A stretch of DNA of 64,000 nt from JAEUNX01 sp034004685 (GTDB taxonomy: Bacteria > Pseudomonadota > Gammaproteobacteria > Burkholderiales > Rhodocyclaceae), in contig JAVEWG010000008.1 of the NCBI GenBank assembly GCA_034004685.1, positions 28,491 through 92,490 on the forward strand, read 5' to 3'. Positions 52,003 to 60,052 of this stretch are shown here, one piece after another. Both the position numbers and the translations under genes were made by a program. The notes beneath the pieces are model-generated. The model was given only the letters and a program-made list of their open reading frames with translations. It was not told the origin of the DNA and made no database searches. Numbering within the stretch: position 1 is the first letter of the stretch; the number at the start of each line of letters is the position of its first letter.

Positions 52003-52040
52003 GGGGCCGTCACAGAAAACGGAAAAAATCGTACGTTAAG
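52003..52040 (+). repeat. Left terminal inverted repeat of the Tn3-family transposon
   Basis: It begins GGGGCCGTCACAGAAAACGG and ends GTACGTTAAG, matching the right end at 35 of 38 positions. The terminal GGGG and the ACGnTAAG inner end are typical of the Tn21/Tn501 group. The tnpA stop codon lies within it (52036-52038). Confidence 0.95.
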
Positions 52041-55002
52041 CCTTCCCGTTGAGGCGTAGCGGCCGGAACTGCCCGTCATCGACCTTCCGGCTCTGCCGCC
52101 ACACGTAATCGCCGGTCAGGTTGATGTGCTCCCAGCCCAGCGGCGACAGGTATTGCAGCAGCCCGTCATCGATCGCCTTGCCGGCGTCGCGCAGTGCCTG
52201 CGTCGAACGCTCCAGATAGACGGTGTTCCACAGCACAATGGCGGCCGTCACCAGGTTGAGACCGCTCGCCCGGTAACGCTGCTGCTCGAAGCTGCGGTCG
52301 CGGATTTCGCCCAGGCGGTTGAAGAACAGGGCGCGGGCCAGCGCATTGCGCGCCTCGCCCTTGTTGAGCCCGGCATGCACCCGCCGGCGCAGCTCGACGT
52401 TCTGAAGCCAGTCGAGGATGAACAGCGTGCGCTCGATGCGGCCCAGCTCGCGCAGGGCGACGGCCAGGCCGTTCTGGCGCGGGTAGCTGCCAAGCTTTCG
52501 GAGCATCAGCGAGGCCGTCACCGTGCCCTGCTTGATCGAGGCTGCGAGCCGCAGGATTGCGTCCCAATGGGCGCGCACGTGCTTGATGTTGAGCGCCCCG
52601 CCGATCATCGTGCGCAGCGCCGGATAGTCCTCGCCGTTCTTCACGATGTAGAGCTTGGTGTCTTTGAGGTCGCGGATGCGCGGCGCGAAGCGGAAACCGA
52701 GCAGGTGCATCAGCGCGAACACGTGATCGGTGAAGCCGGCGGTGTCAGTGTAGTGCTCCTCGATGCGCAGGTCGGATTCGTGGTAGAGCAGGCCGTCGAG
52801 CACGTAGGTCGAGTCGCGCACGCCGACGTTCACCACCTTGGTGTGGAACGGTGCGTACTGATCGGAGATGTGGGTGTAGAAGAGCCGCCCCGGCTCGGCT
52901 CCGTACCTCGGATTGACGTGGCCGGTGCTCTCGGCCTTGCCGCCGGCCTTGAAGCGCTGACCGTCCGACGACGAGGTGGTGCCGTCGCCCCAGTGCTCGG
53001 CGAAGGCATGGCGAAACTGGGCGTTGACCAGCTCGGCCAACGCGGCGGAATAGGTCTCGTCGCGCACATGCCAGGCTTGCAGCCACGACAGCTTGGCGTA
53101 GGTCGTGCCGGGGCAGGACTCGGCCATCTTGGTCAGGCCCAGGTTGATCGCGTCGGCCAGGATGGCGGACAGCAGCAGCGTCTTGTCCTTGGGCGGCTCG
53201 CCGTCCTTCAGGTGAACGAAGTGGCGGGTGAAGCCCGTCCAGTCATCCACGTCCATCAGCAGCTCGGTGATCTTGACGCGAGGCAGCAGCACGGCCGCCT
53301 GGTCGATCAGTGCCTGCGCCGCGACCGGCACCGCCGAGTCAAGGGGCGTGATTCTCAGCCCAGATTCCGTGATGATCGCATCGGGCAGCTCGTTGGCCAG
53401 CGCCAGACGATTGACCGTGGCGAGTTGCTCTCGCAGCAGCGTCAGCCGGTCGTGCAGGTACTGGTCGCAATCGGCGCTGACCGCGATCGGCAACTCGTTC
53501 GCCTGCTTGAGCGCGCCGAACTGGTCGGCGGGCAACAGGTACTCGTCGAAGTCCTTGAACTGGCGCGAGCCCTGCACCCAGATGTCGCCGGAGCGCAGCG
53601 CGTTCTTCAGCTCGGCCAGCGCGCAGATTTCGTAGAAACGGCGGTCGATGCCGGCGTCGGTCATGACCAGCGACTTCCAGCGCGGCCTGATGAAGCCGGT
53701 CGGCGCGTCCGCTGGCACCTTGCGAGCACTGTCCGCATATATGCCGCGCACCACCTCAATGGCGTCCAGCACCGCTTGGGCGGCCGGCGCGGCGCGCAGC
53801 TTGAGCACGTCGAGAAATTCCGGCGTGTAGCGCCGTAGCGTGCTGAACTGCTCGCCGACCAGGTGCAGATGGTCGAACGATTCCGGCTGGACGAGCAGGT
53901 CGGCCTCGCTGACGCTTCGCTCGAAGTCGTCCCAGGTGATGACCGCCTCGATGGCGGCAAAGGGATCGGCACCGGCCTGCTTGGCCTCCAGCAAGGCGCG
54001 GCCGATCCGGGAGTACAGCCGCACCTTCTCGTTGATCGCCTTGCCCTGGCTCTGAAACTGCTGCTGATGCTTGTTCTTCGCCGTGCTGAACAGCCTGACC
54101 AGGATGCGGTCGTGCAGGTCGATGATCTCGTCGGTGACGGTCGCCATGCCTTCCAGCACCACGGCGACCAAGGTCGCGTAGCGCCGCTCGCCCTCGAACT
54201 TGGCGAGGTCGGCCGGCGACATTTGGGCGCCCTCGCGGGCGATCTTCAGCAGGCGGTTCTGGTGGACGCTGCGGCCGATGCCGTCCGGCAGGCCCAGCGC
54301 CTGGAAGGTCTTGAGGCGCTCGATGTGCTCCAGCATGTGCCGCGAATTCGGCTTCAGCGGCGACTGCCGCAGCCACATCAGCCGGGTAAGGTTGCTGTCC
54401 GGCCTGAGCCGCAGCAGATCGTCAAGGCGGCGGCGATGAGGATCGCTCAGCGGCTCGATCAAGGCCCGGTAGATGCGCCGGTTGGCGCGGGTGATGGCCT
54501 CGGCGCAGGCCCGTTCGACGACAGTCAGCGCCGGCAGGATGACCCGCCGCTGGCGCAGCGTCGCCAGCGCGTGCTCCGCGAGCAGCACACCCTTGTCGGT
54601 CTGCATCGCAAGGTCAGTCAGCGTTTGCACCAGGAAGCGGAAGTCGGACAGGCCGAACGCCGACAGCCCGAGATAGGCGCGCAGCTCCTGGAAGTGTTCG
54701 CGCCGCGTCTCGTCGCGCTCGCCGTACCGCGTCCAGGCAGTCCCGTCGGCCCGCACCTGCCGGGCGATCCATTCGATGATCGGCCCCGGGGGCTGCATGT
54801 CGCTCGCCAACGCATAGCCCGGATAGCGCAGCAAGGCGAGCTGCACGGCGAAGCCGACCCGGTTGGCATCGCCTCGGCGCTGCCGGATCAGCGCCAGATC
54901 GGATTCGTCGAAGGTGTAGAGGCGGATCAGGTCGTCCTGGCTCTCGGGCAGCGCGAGCAGGCCGGCCCGCTCGGTGGCGGACAGGATCGAGCGGCGCGGC
55001 AT
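52036..55002 (-). CDS. tnpA: Tn3 family transposase TnpA
   Basis: A 988-residue DDE transposase, full length for the family. The N-terminal DUF4158-type DNA-binding region starts MPRRSILSATERAGLLALPE. The catalytic core shows HWGDGTTSSSDGQRF and STYVLDGLLYHESDL, which carry the likely first two Asp residues, and RELGRIERTLFILDW, which carries the likely Glu. HISDQYAPFHTKVVNVGVRD and YTDTAGFTDHVFALMHLLGF are diagnostic of Tn3 transposases. It starts 3 bp after the tnpR stop and its own stop lies in the left inverted repeat. Confidence 0.96.
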   Translation of the reverse strand: MPRRSILSATERAGLLALPESQDDLIRLYTFDESDLALIRQRRGDANRVGFAVQLALLRYPGYALASDMQPPGPIIEWIARQVRADGTAWTRYGERDETRREHFQELRAYLGLSAFGLSDFRFLVQTLTDLAMQTDKGVLLAEHALATLRQRRVILPALTVVERACAEAITRANRRIYRALIEPLSDPHRRRLDDLLRLRPDSNLTRLMWLRQSPLKPNSRHMLEHIERLKTFQALGLPDGIGRSVHQNRLLKIAREGAQMSPADLAKFEGERRYATLVAVVLEGMATVTDEIIDLHDRILVRLFSTAKNKHQQQFQSQGKAINEKVRLYSRIGRALLEAKQAGADPFAAIEAVITWDDFERSVSEADLLVQPESFDHLHLVGEQFSTLRRYTPEFLDVLKLRAAPAAQAVLDAIEVVRGIYADSARKVPADAPTGFIRPRWKSLVMTDAGIDRRFYEICALAELKNALRSGDIWVQGSRQFKDFDEYLLPADQFGALKQANELPIAVSADCDQYLHDRLTLLREQLATVNRLALANELPDAIITESGLRITPLDSAVPVAAQALIDQAAVLLPRVKITELLMDVDDWTGFTRHFVHLKDGEPPKDKTLLLSAILADAINLGLTKMAESCPGTTYAKLSWLQAWHVRDETYSAALAELVNAQFRHAFAEHWGDGTTSSSDGQRFKAGGKAESTGHVNPRYGAEPGRLFYTHISDQYAPFHTKVVNVGVRDSTYVLDGLLYHESDLRIEEHYTDTAGFTDHVFALMHLLGFRFAPRIRDLKDTKLYIVKNGEDYPALRTMIGGALNIKHVRAHWDAILRLAASIKQGTVTASLMLRKLGSYPRQNGLAVALRELGRIERTLFILDWLQNVELRRRVHAGLNKGEARNALARALFFNRLGEIRDRSFEQQRYRASGLNLVTAAIVLWNTVYLERSTQALRDAGKAIDDGLLQYLSPLGWEHINLTGDYVWRQSRKVDDGQFRPLRLNGKA

Positions 55003-55005
55003 GGG

Positions 55006-55566
55006 TCAGTCGTCCGTTTTGAGGTATTGGTAGAGGGTTTCGCGGCTGATCCCGAATTCACGGGCGAGCTGGGCCTTTTTCTCGCCGGTACCGGCGCGAC
55101 GCCGCAGTTCGGTCGCCCGTTCCGGCGCGAGCGCCTTTTTGCGGCCCCGGTAGGCGCCGCGTTGCTTGGCGATCGCGATGCCTTCGCGCTGCCGCTCGCG
55201 GATCAGCGCCCGCTCGAACTCGGCAAACGCGCCCATTACCGACAGCATCAGGTTCGCCATCGGCGAGTCCTCGCCGGTGAAGGTCAGGCATTCCTTGACG
55301 AACTCGATGCGCACGCCACGCTGGGTGAGGCGCTGCACCAGACGGCGCAGGTCATCCAGGTTGCGCGCCAGGCGGTCCATGCTGTGCACCACCACTGTGT
55401 CGCCCTCGCGCACGAAGGCGAGCAGCGCATCGAGCTGCGGGCGTTGCGTGTCCTTGCCCGACGCCTTGTCGGTGAACACCTTGTCCACCTGGACGTGCTC
55501 GAGCTGCCGTTCCGGGTTCTGGTCGAAGCTACTGACGCGAACGTAGCCGATGCGATGCCCCTGCAA
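55006..55566 (-). CDS. tnpR: Serine resolvase TnpR
   Basis: A 186-residue serine recombinase resolving transposition cointegrates. The nucleophile Ser is in RIGYVRVSSFDQNPERQL (Ser9 or Ser10 region). VVVHSMDRLARNLDDLRRLV holds the conserved Arg residues, and the C-terminal helix-turn-helix is QLAREFGISRETLYQYLK. Length and order (tnpR before tnpA, same strand) fit the Tn21 group. The res region lies immediately upstream. Confidence 0.95.
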   Translation of the reverse strand: MQGHRIGYVRVSSFDQNPERQLEHVQVDKVFTDKASGKDTQRPQLDALLAFVREGDTVVVHSMDRLARNLDDLRRLVQRLTQRGVRIEFVKECLTFTGEDSPMANLMLSVMGAFAEFERALIRERQREGIAIAKQRGAYRGRKKALAPERATELRRRAGTGEKKAQLAREFGISRETLYQYLKTDD

Positions 55567-55570
55567 GATG

Positions 55571-55710
55571 CCTCTCCTGAGCCGAAAGTGTCAGGCAGAA
55601 ATCTATGGCCCTTGGCGGCATCTGTCAAAAAATTGCGTACACTGCCTTATTCTGACACTTCCAGACGGGCTATCCTGACATCAGGTTAGGGTATGCCTTA
55701 TCTGGACAAG
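55571..55710. promoter_or_regulatory. Probable res site and tnpR promoter region
   Basis: The 140 bp before tnpR contain several outward-paired TGTC/GACA ends. The clearest is a 35-bp imperfect inverted element at 55623-55657 (TGTCA at one end, TGACA at the other, GTAC near the centre). Further candidate subsites occur at 55585-55627 and 55676-55708. Three resolvase-binding subsites in this position are expected for Tn3-family elements; exact limits are inferred. Confidence 0.6.
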
Positions 55711-55816
55711 GCAGCACCGGCCGCGGATGCCTTACTCCGTCGCTCACCTCGCTGTACCGCCTGGTGATGTGGTCGACGGCGAGCTCGGCTCCGGACGGCC
55801 GCGCCCGGCTGCCGAC

Positions 55817-56323
55817 CTACCTCGATGGCGGCTGCTGCCACATCCACTGGTTGTGGTGCATCATGTGGTCCATCATCATCTGCTGCATGCCGGTGTACTG
55901 GTCCATCATGTACTGGCGCTGCTGTTGCTGTTCCGGGGTGAGCTTGGAGTAGTAGCCGCCCATCTGCCCCCAACCCATCATCGGCCCCATCATCATCCCC
56001 CGCCCCATTCCCGGCCCGCCCATGCAGCAGCCCATTCCGCCGCCGGGCCCCCACATGCCGTGCATCATCTGCATGTTGCTCTGCATCGTGGCCCAGTGAT
56101 CCTGGAGCAGTTTCTGCCGCTCCTGGGGATCCTGCGTCTGGCGGATCTTGTCCATCTGCTCCTGCATCTTCTTCATGTTCTCCTGCGCCTGCGCCATCTG
56201 CTTGTCGAACTCCTGCACGTTGGGGGCCGTCGGCGCCGCCTGGTTAGCCGGCGACGGCTGGGCGAGAGCGGGCGTGCTCGAGAGCAAAACAGCGGACAAG
56301 GCGACCAACACGGTTTTCTTCAT
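55817..56323 (-). CDS. Met/His-rich periplasmic protein carried by the transposon
   Basis: A 168-residue secreted protein. The signal peptide covers about 1-21 (TPALAQ). A charged coiled-coil part follows (DKQMAQAQENMKKMQEQMDK), then a region extremely rich in Met, Gly, Gln and His: GMGCCMGGPGMGRGMMMGPM, and near the end MMMDHMMHHNQWMW. Clustered Met/His/Cys suggests binding of soft metals such as copper or silver, but the neighbours point to cadmium and lead. I know no named family with confidence. It faces the same way as cadA, 161 bp downstream of its stop. Confidence 0.8.
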   Translation of the reverse strand: MKKTVLVALSAVLLSSTPALAQPSPANQAAPTAPNVQEFDKQMAQAQENMKKMQEQMDKIRQTQDPQERQKLLQDHWATMQSNMQMMHGMWGPGGGMGCCMGGPGMGRGMMMGPMMGWGQMGGYYSKLTPEQQQQRQYMMDQYTGMQQMMMDHMMHHNQWMWQQPPSR

Positions 56324-56425
56324 GATTGACGCTCCTACACGGTTGATGAAATGACAAAGGTGTTCTCCTGCGTTTCAGGTCTTCGCCTTCCTGCGAGAAC
56401 TTCTCCGTTGGGGTCGCGCACTCCT

Positions 56426-56444
56426 TGTATAGTCTTTCCAAGAC
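56426..56444 (-). promoter_or_regulatory. Possible promoter element before the Met-rich protein gene
   Basis: On the minus strand a palindrome GTCTTGGAAAGAC (complement of 56432-56444) directly abuts TATACA (complement of 56426-56431), a fair -10 hexamer. No good -35 is present, so an activator could be required. The start codon lies about 100 bp downstream. Confidence 0.35.
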
Positions 56445-56484
56445 AATGCAGCGCACTCGGTCGATACCCTTTCGCCGATTAAGG

Positions 56485-58881
56485 TCATTTGCGCAGCAGC
56501 CGCAGGCCGTTCGCCACGACCATCAGGCTTGCGCCCATGTCGGCGAACACCGCCATCCACATGGTGGCGTGCCCCGTGAAGGTGAGCACGAGAAACACCG
56601 CCTTGATGCCCAGGGCCAACACAATGTTCTGCGTCAGCACCTGCGCGGTCGCACGCGACAGGCGGACGAAGGTTGGAATCTTGCGCAGGTCATCGTCCAT
56701 CAGCGCCACGTCAGCCGTCTCGATGGCGGTATCGGTGCCGGCGGCCCCCATCGCAAAGCCGATATCCGCACGCGCCAGCGCGGGGGCATCGTTGATGCCG
56801 TCGCCGACCATGCCGGCCTTACCGCGTCGCGTCAGTTGCTCAACCTCGCGTTCTTTGTCTTCCGGCAGCAGGTTGCCGTGCACGCGGTCGATACCGGCCT
56901 GAGCCGCAATCGCTTGCGCGGTGTGCGGGTTGTCGCCGGTCAGCATCATCGTCTTGATGCCGAGCGCGTGCAGATCGGCGATGGCATGCCGGCTGCTGTC
57001 CTTGATCGTATCGGCCACCGCGATGACAGCCCGCACGCCATCGGGACCCACCAGCGCCACCACGGTCTTCCCCTCGGACTCCAGGGCTGCGATGCGTTGC
57101 TCCAACTGCGGTGTGCCGCAACCCAGCTCGCCGAGCATCCGATGATTGCCCAGGTGATAGATCGCGCCGTCGATGCTGCCTCGCACGCCGCGCCCCGGCA
57201 GCGCCGAGAACTCGGCAACTTCGCGCAAGGCCACGCAGTCCGCGCTTGCGGCCTGGGCGACGGCCTTGGACACGGGATGGTCGGAGCGGGCCGCCAGGCT
57301 CGCCGCGAGGCGGCGGCTGTCGTCGGGTGACGTCTTCCCCAACGCGACAAAGTCGGTTTGCGCGGGCTTCCCGTGCGTGACCGTTCCGGTCTTGTCCAGG
57401 GCGAGCCATTGCAGCTTGCGGCCTTCCTCCAGATAGACGCCGCCCTTGATGAGGATGCCATGCCGCGTGGCCGCAGCGAGGCCGCTGACGATGCTGACGG
57501 GCGTGGAGATCACCAGCGCGCACGGACACGCGATGACCAGAAGAACGAGCGCGCGGTAAATCCAGTCGAGCCATGCTGCGCCCACGACCAGGGGCGGCAG
57601 CAGCGCCACCGCAATGGCCACGCCGAACACGATGGGCGTGTACCAGCGCGCGAACTGATCGACAAAGCGCTGGGTCGGGGCGCGGCTGCCTTGCGCGGCC
57701 TCGACCGCATGAATGATGCGGGCCAGGGTGGAGTTGCTGGCCAAGGCCGTGACCCGGTATTCGAAGGAGCCGGACTCGTTGATCGTACCGGCGAATACCG
57801 GATCGCCCGGCGCTTTCTCGACCGGCAGGCTCTCGCCGGTGATGGGAGCCTGGTTGACCGTCGAGCGTCCATCCAGCACCTCGCCGTCGAGGGCGATGCG
57901 TTCGCCCGGCTTGATCCGCACTCGGCTGCCGATGGCGACCTGCTGGGCATCCAGCTCGCGCCAAGCGCCGTCCGGCTGCTGCACGGTGGCCTGTTCCGGG
58001 GCGAGATCGAGCAGGCCGCGAATGGCGTTGCGGGCTCGATCCAGCGACTTGGCCTCGATCACCTCCGCCAGCGCGAACAGCACCATGACCATCGCTGCCT
58101 CCGGCCAGTGGCCGATCAGCATCGCGCCGGTGACCGCAAACGACATCAGGGCGTTCATGTTGAGGTTGCGGTTCTTCAGCGCGATCCAGCCCTTCTTGTA
58201 GGTGGGCAGGCCCCCGGTGAAGATGGCAGCGAGCGCCAAGACCATCACTGACCAGTGGTTGCCGCCGTGGAGCCAATACAGCACCTCGGCAGCCAGCGCG
58301 GCCCCCCCGGAGATCGCAAGAGGCCACCACTTCGTGGCGGCCGGGGCGGGCGCGCCGAGCGTCTCGGCCGCTTCGATCACTTGCGCCTCAAACTCCAGCG
58401 CCTTCAATGCGCCCAACACTTTGGGCAGGGCGTCACGCGTGTGGCGAACGCTCAAGGTCCGCTGCACCAGATTGAAATCGAGACCGACCACCCCGGCCAC
58501 GTCGGCGAGATTTGCCCGGATCAGCGCTTCTTCGGTCGGGCAATCCATCTTGGCGATGGCGAGCAGCGTGGTCTGCTCGGCCGCCACGTCATCCATCTGC
58601 ATCGCCTGCATGCCGATGGCAGCCAATGCGTCTTCGACTGGCGCTAACGACGGAAGGGCGTGAGTGACCTTCAACGTGCGCTGCATCAGATTGAAATCGA
58701 GCCGCAGAACACCCGGCAATCCAGCCAGCTTGCCCCGAATCAGAGCTTCCTCCGTGGGGCAGTCCATGTTGTCGATGCGAAAACGGACGGTGGCCGCCTC
58801 GGTGGTGGGGCGGGTACGTGTTTCAGGCTGAACGAGGGATGCGGCCGAGCAGCCACAGCCCTTTCCACTGCATTCGCTCAT
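56485..58881 (-). CDS. cadA: Cd2+/Pb2+/Zn2+-exporting P1B-type ATPase CadA
   Basis: A 798-residue heavy-metal efflux pump. The N terminus has a Cys cluster (SECSGKGCGCSAAS) and two HMA-like domains, both with MDCPTEEALIR (about 35-45 and 112-122), so they arose by duplication. The membrane metal site is IACPCALVIS (Cys-Pro-Cys at about 451-453), the phosphorylated Asp is in LDKTGTVTHGKP (about 495), and GDGINDAPAL is the hinge motif. CPC with this HMA type indicates Zn/Cd/Pb selectivity. It is divergent from cadR. Confidence 0.93.
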   Translation of the reverse strand: MSECSGKGCGCSAASLVQPETRTRPTTEAATVRFRIDNMDCPTEEALIRGKLAGLPGVLRLDFNLMQRTLKVTHALPSLAPVEDALAAIGMQAMQMDDVAAEQTTLLAIAKMDCPTEEALIRANLADVAGVVGLDFNLVQRTLSVRHTRDALPKVLGALKALEFEAQVIEAAETLGAPAPAATKWWPLAISGGAALAAEVLYWLHGGNHWSVMVLALAAIFTGGLPTYKKGWIALKNRNLNMNALMSFAVTGAMLIGHWPEAAMVMVLFALAEVIEAKSLDRARNAIRGLLDLAPEQATVQQPDGAWRELDAQQVAIGSRVRIKPGERIALDGEVLDGRSTVNQAPITGESLPVEKAPGDPVFAGTINESGSFEYRVTALASNSTLARIIHAVEAAQGSRAPTQRFVDQFARWYTPIVFGVAIAVALLPPLVVGAAWLDWIYRALVLLVIACPCALVISTPVSIVSGLAAATRHGILIKGGVYLEEGRKLQWLALDKTGTVTHGKPAQTDFVALGKTSPDDSRRLAASLAARSDHPVSKAVAQAASADCVALREVAEFSALPGRGVRGSIDGAIYHLGNHRMLGELGCGTPQLEQRIAALESEGKTVVALVGPDGVRAVIAVADTIKDSSRHAIADLHALGIKTMMLTGDNPHTAQAIAAQAGIDRVHGNLLPEDKEREVEQLTRRGKAGMVGDGINDAPALARADIGFAMGAAGTDTAIETADVALMDDDLRKIPTFVRLSRATAQVLTQNIVLALGIKAVFLVLTFTGHATMWMAVFADMGASLMVVANGLRLLRK

Positions 58882-58915
58882 CGTCTTTCCGTCGTGAACA
58901 TCGCCGATGATCAGG

Positions 58916-58946
58916 ATTAGAATTCCTATAGCAGCTATAGAGTCAA
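58916..58946 (-). promoter_or_regulatory. MerR-type promoter/operator between cadA and cadR
   Basis: On the minus strand -35 TTGACT (complement of 58941-58946) and -10 TCTAAT (complement of 58916-58921) are separated by 19 bp, the stretched spacing that MerR-family activators correct by bending DNA. The spacer holds the dyad CTATAGCTGCTATAG, close to known PbrR/CadR operators. Transcription would run toward cadA; cadR starts 20 bp away on the other strand. Confidence 0.88.
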
Positions 58947-58965
58947 GCGCTTTGAGGAAGGAAAG

Positions 58966-59400
58966 ATGAACATCCGTATCGGTGAACTCGCGCGGCGAAC
59001 GGGCTGCGAGGTCGTGACCATCCGCTACTACGAGAAGGAGGGGTTACTGCCGCGCCCGGCGCGCAGTGGCGGCAATTTCCGGATCTATGGAGACGAGCAT
59101 GTCGAGCACTTGCAGTTCATTCGACACTGCCGCTCACTCGACATGACCCTCGGCGAGATTCGCTTGCTTCTTCGTCTGCGCGACCGCCCGGCGCAAGACT
59201 GCGGCGAGGTCAACGCGCTACTCGATGCCCACATTCGACAGGTCGAAATGCGTGTCGAGGCACTCTTGCAGCTGAAGCAGCACTTGCTCGCATTGCGCGA
59301 GAAGTGCTCCGGCGCCCGTCCCATCAAGGCTTGTGGAATCTTGCAGGGGTTGACGGATTGCAGCTGTCATCTCATCGGCCAGGTCGCGTCCCCCGACTGA
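58966..59400 (+). CDS. cadR: Cd(II)/Pb(II)-responsive MerR-family regulator CadR
   Basis: A 144-residue regulator. The winged helix starts MNIRIGELARRTGCEVVTIR, followed by YYEKEGLLPRPARSGGNFRI. The dimerisation helix is VNALLDAHIRQVEMRVEALL. Metal ligands are the conserved Cys residues in AQDCGEVN (about 77) and REKCSGARP (about 112), with a third in the C-terminal DCSCHLIG. The pattern matches CadR/PbrR rather than MerR or CueR. Its stop is 10 bp from the right transposon end. Confidence 0.93.
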   Translation: MNIRIGELARRTGCEVVTIRYYEKEGLLPRPARSGGNFRIYGDEHVEHLQFIRHCRSLDMTLGEIRLLLRLRDRPAQDCGEVNALLDAHIRQVEMRVEALLQLKQHLLALREKCSGARPIKACGILQGLTDCSCHLIGQVASPD

Positions 59401-59410
59401 CCTATTTGGC

Positions 59411-59448
59411 CTTAGCGTACGAATTTTTCCGTTTTCTGTGACGCCCCC
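59411..59448 (-). repeat. Right terminal inverted repeat of the Tn3-family transposon
   Basis: Read on the minus strand it begins GGGGGCGTCACAGAAAACGG and ends GTACGCTAAG. It starts 10 bp after the cadR stop codon and is followed by the AATCA target duplicate. Confidence 0.95.
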
Positions 59449-60052
59449 AATCAGGTTACGTCCTCTGCCGCTGAAGCACGGCACTGAGGCCGAGTTGCTA
59501 GCGCCGCACAGCCTTCGGCAGCTGCTGAGAGAAGATGCATTGACGCTGGGACAGCGCTACACGCTCTCGCAACGTGGAGTTGAACTCCAGGCGGCGGCGA
59601 AAGCAATGCATGAGTGGAAACAGTGAGGGGCAACGCAGCCATCGAGCGGCGGCCTACGGCGTTTTTTTTCGCACGCTGGAAGCCGCCGCTCATGTCCAAC
59701 GTTGAACGGCAGCTGTGCTTGCGCTCCAGTGACGGCTATGGGTCGAGCGCCGTCCGCCGGTTTTCGAAGCGCAGTGACGGCTTTGCGTTTCCTAGCGGCC
59801 GGCGAGGCGCCAAACAACTGAGAAGCGGTGGTGGGTGGCGGGTCCAGCCTGGCTGCGGTCGAAGATCCGATCGTCGATCTTCCTGTTCAGAGCGCTCTAG
59901 AGACGCACCCAGTGGAGTGATACCCACGGTTTCTTGGCGATTGCGCATGGCGTCGGCGTAAACGCCTGCCGTCCAATGCGGGGTTGAAGCGCGGGGAAGT
60001 CGCGCGAGCATGAACTATCGGAATGTCCCGATATTCATGGAGGAGCGCCGAC
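59449..60052. other. Non-coding stretch after the transposon
   Basis: About 600 bp. A short frame that begins inside the inverted repeat and ends at 59626 reads QRYTLSQRGVELQAAAKAM near its end and may be the tail of a gene lost before or by the insertion; joining it to the left flank gives an immediate stop. Other frames are rich in R, S and G and not convincing. An imperfect hairpin (ATGAACTATCGG with CCGATATTCAT) lies at 60010-60038, just before the next gene. Confidence 0.4.

Larger units (their letters stand above)
52003..59448. mobile_element. Complete Tn3-family transposon with cadmium/lead/zinc resistance genes
   Basis: The element is bounded by 38-bp inverted repeats (52003-52040 and 59411-59448) and flanked on both sides by the 5-bp duplication AATCA (51998-52002 and 59449-59453), which proves a simple transposition event. 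It is 7446 bp long. tnpR and tnpA run together toward the left end, as in Tn21/Tn501-type elements; the passenger genes are a Met-rich protein, cadA and cadR. Both transposition genes and ends look intact. Confidence 0.95.

Noticed and set aside
59614..59961. 115-codon frame after the transposon
   Set aside because: Composition is unusual (R, S, G), there is no domain, and it overlaps another weak frame.
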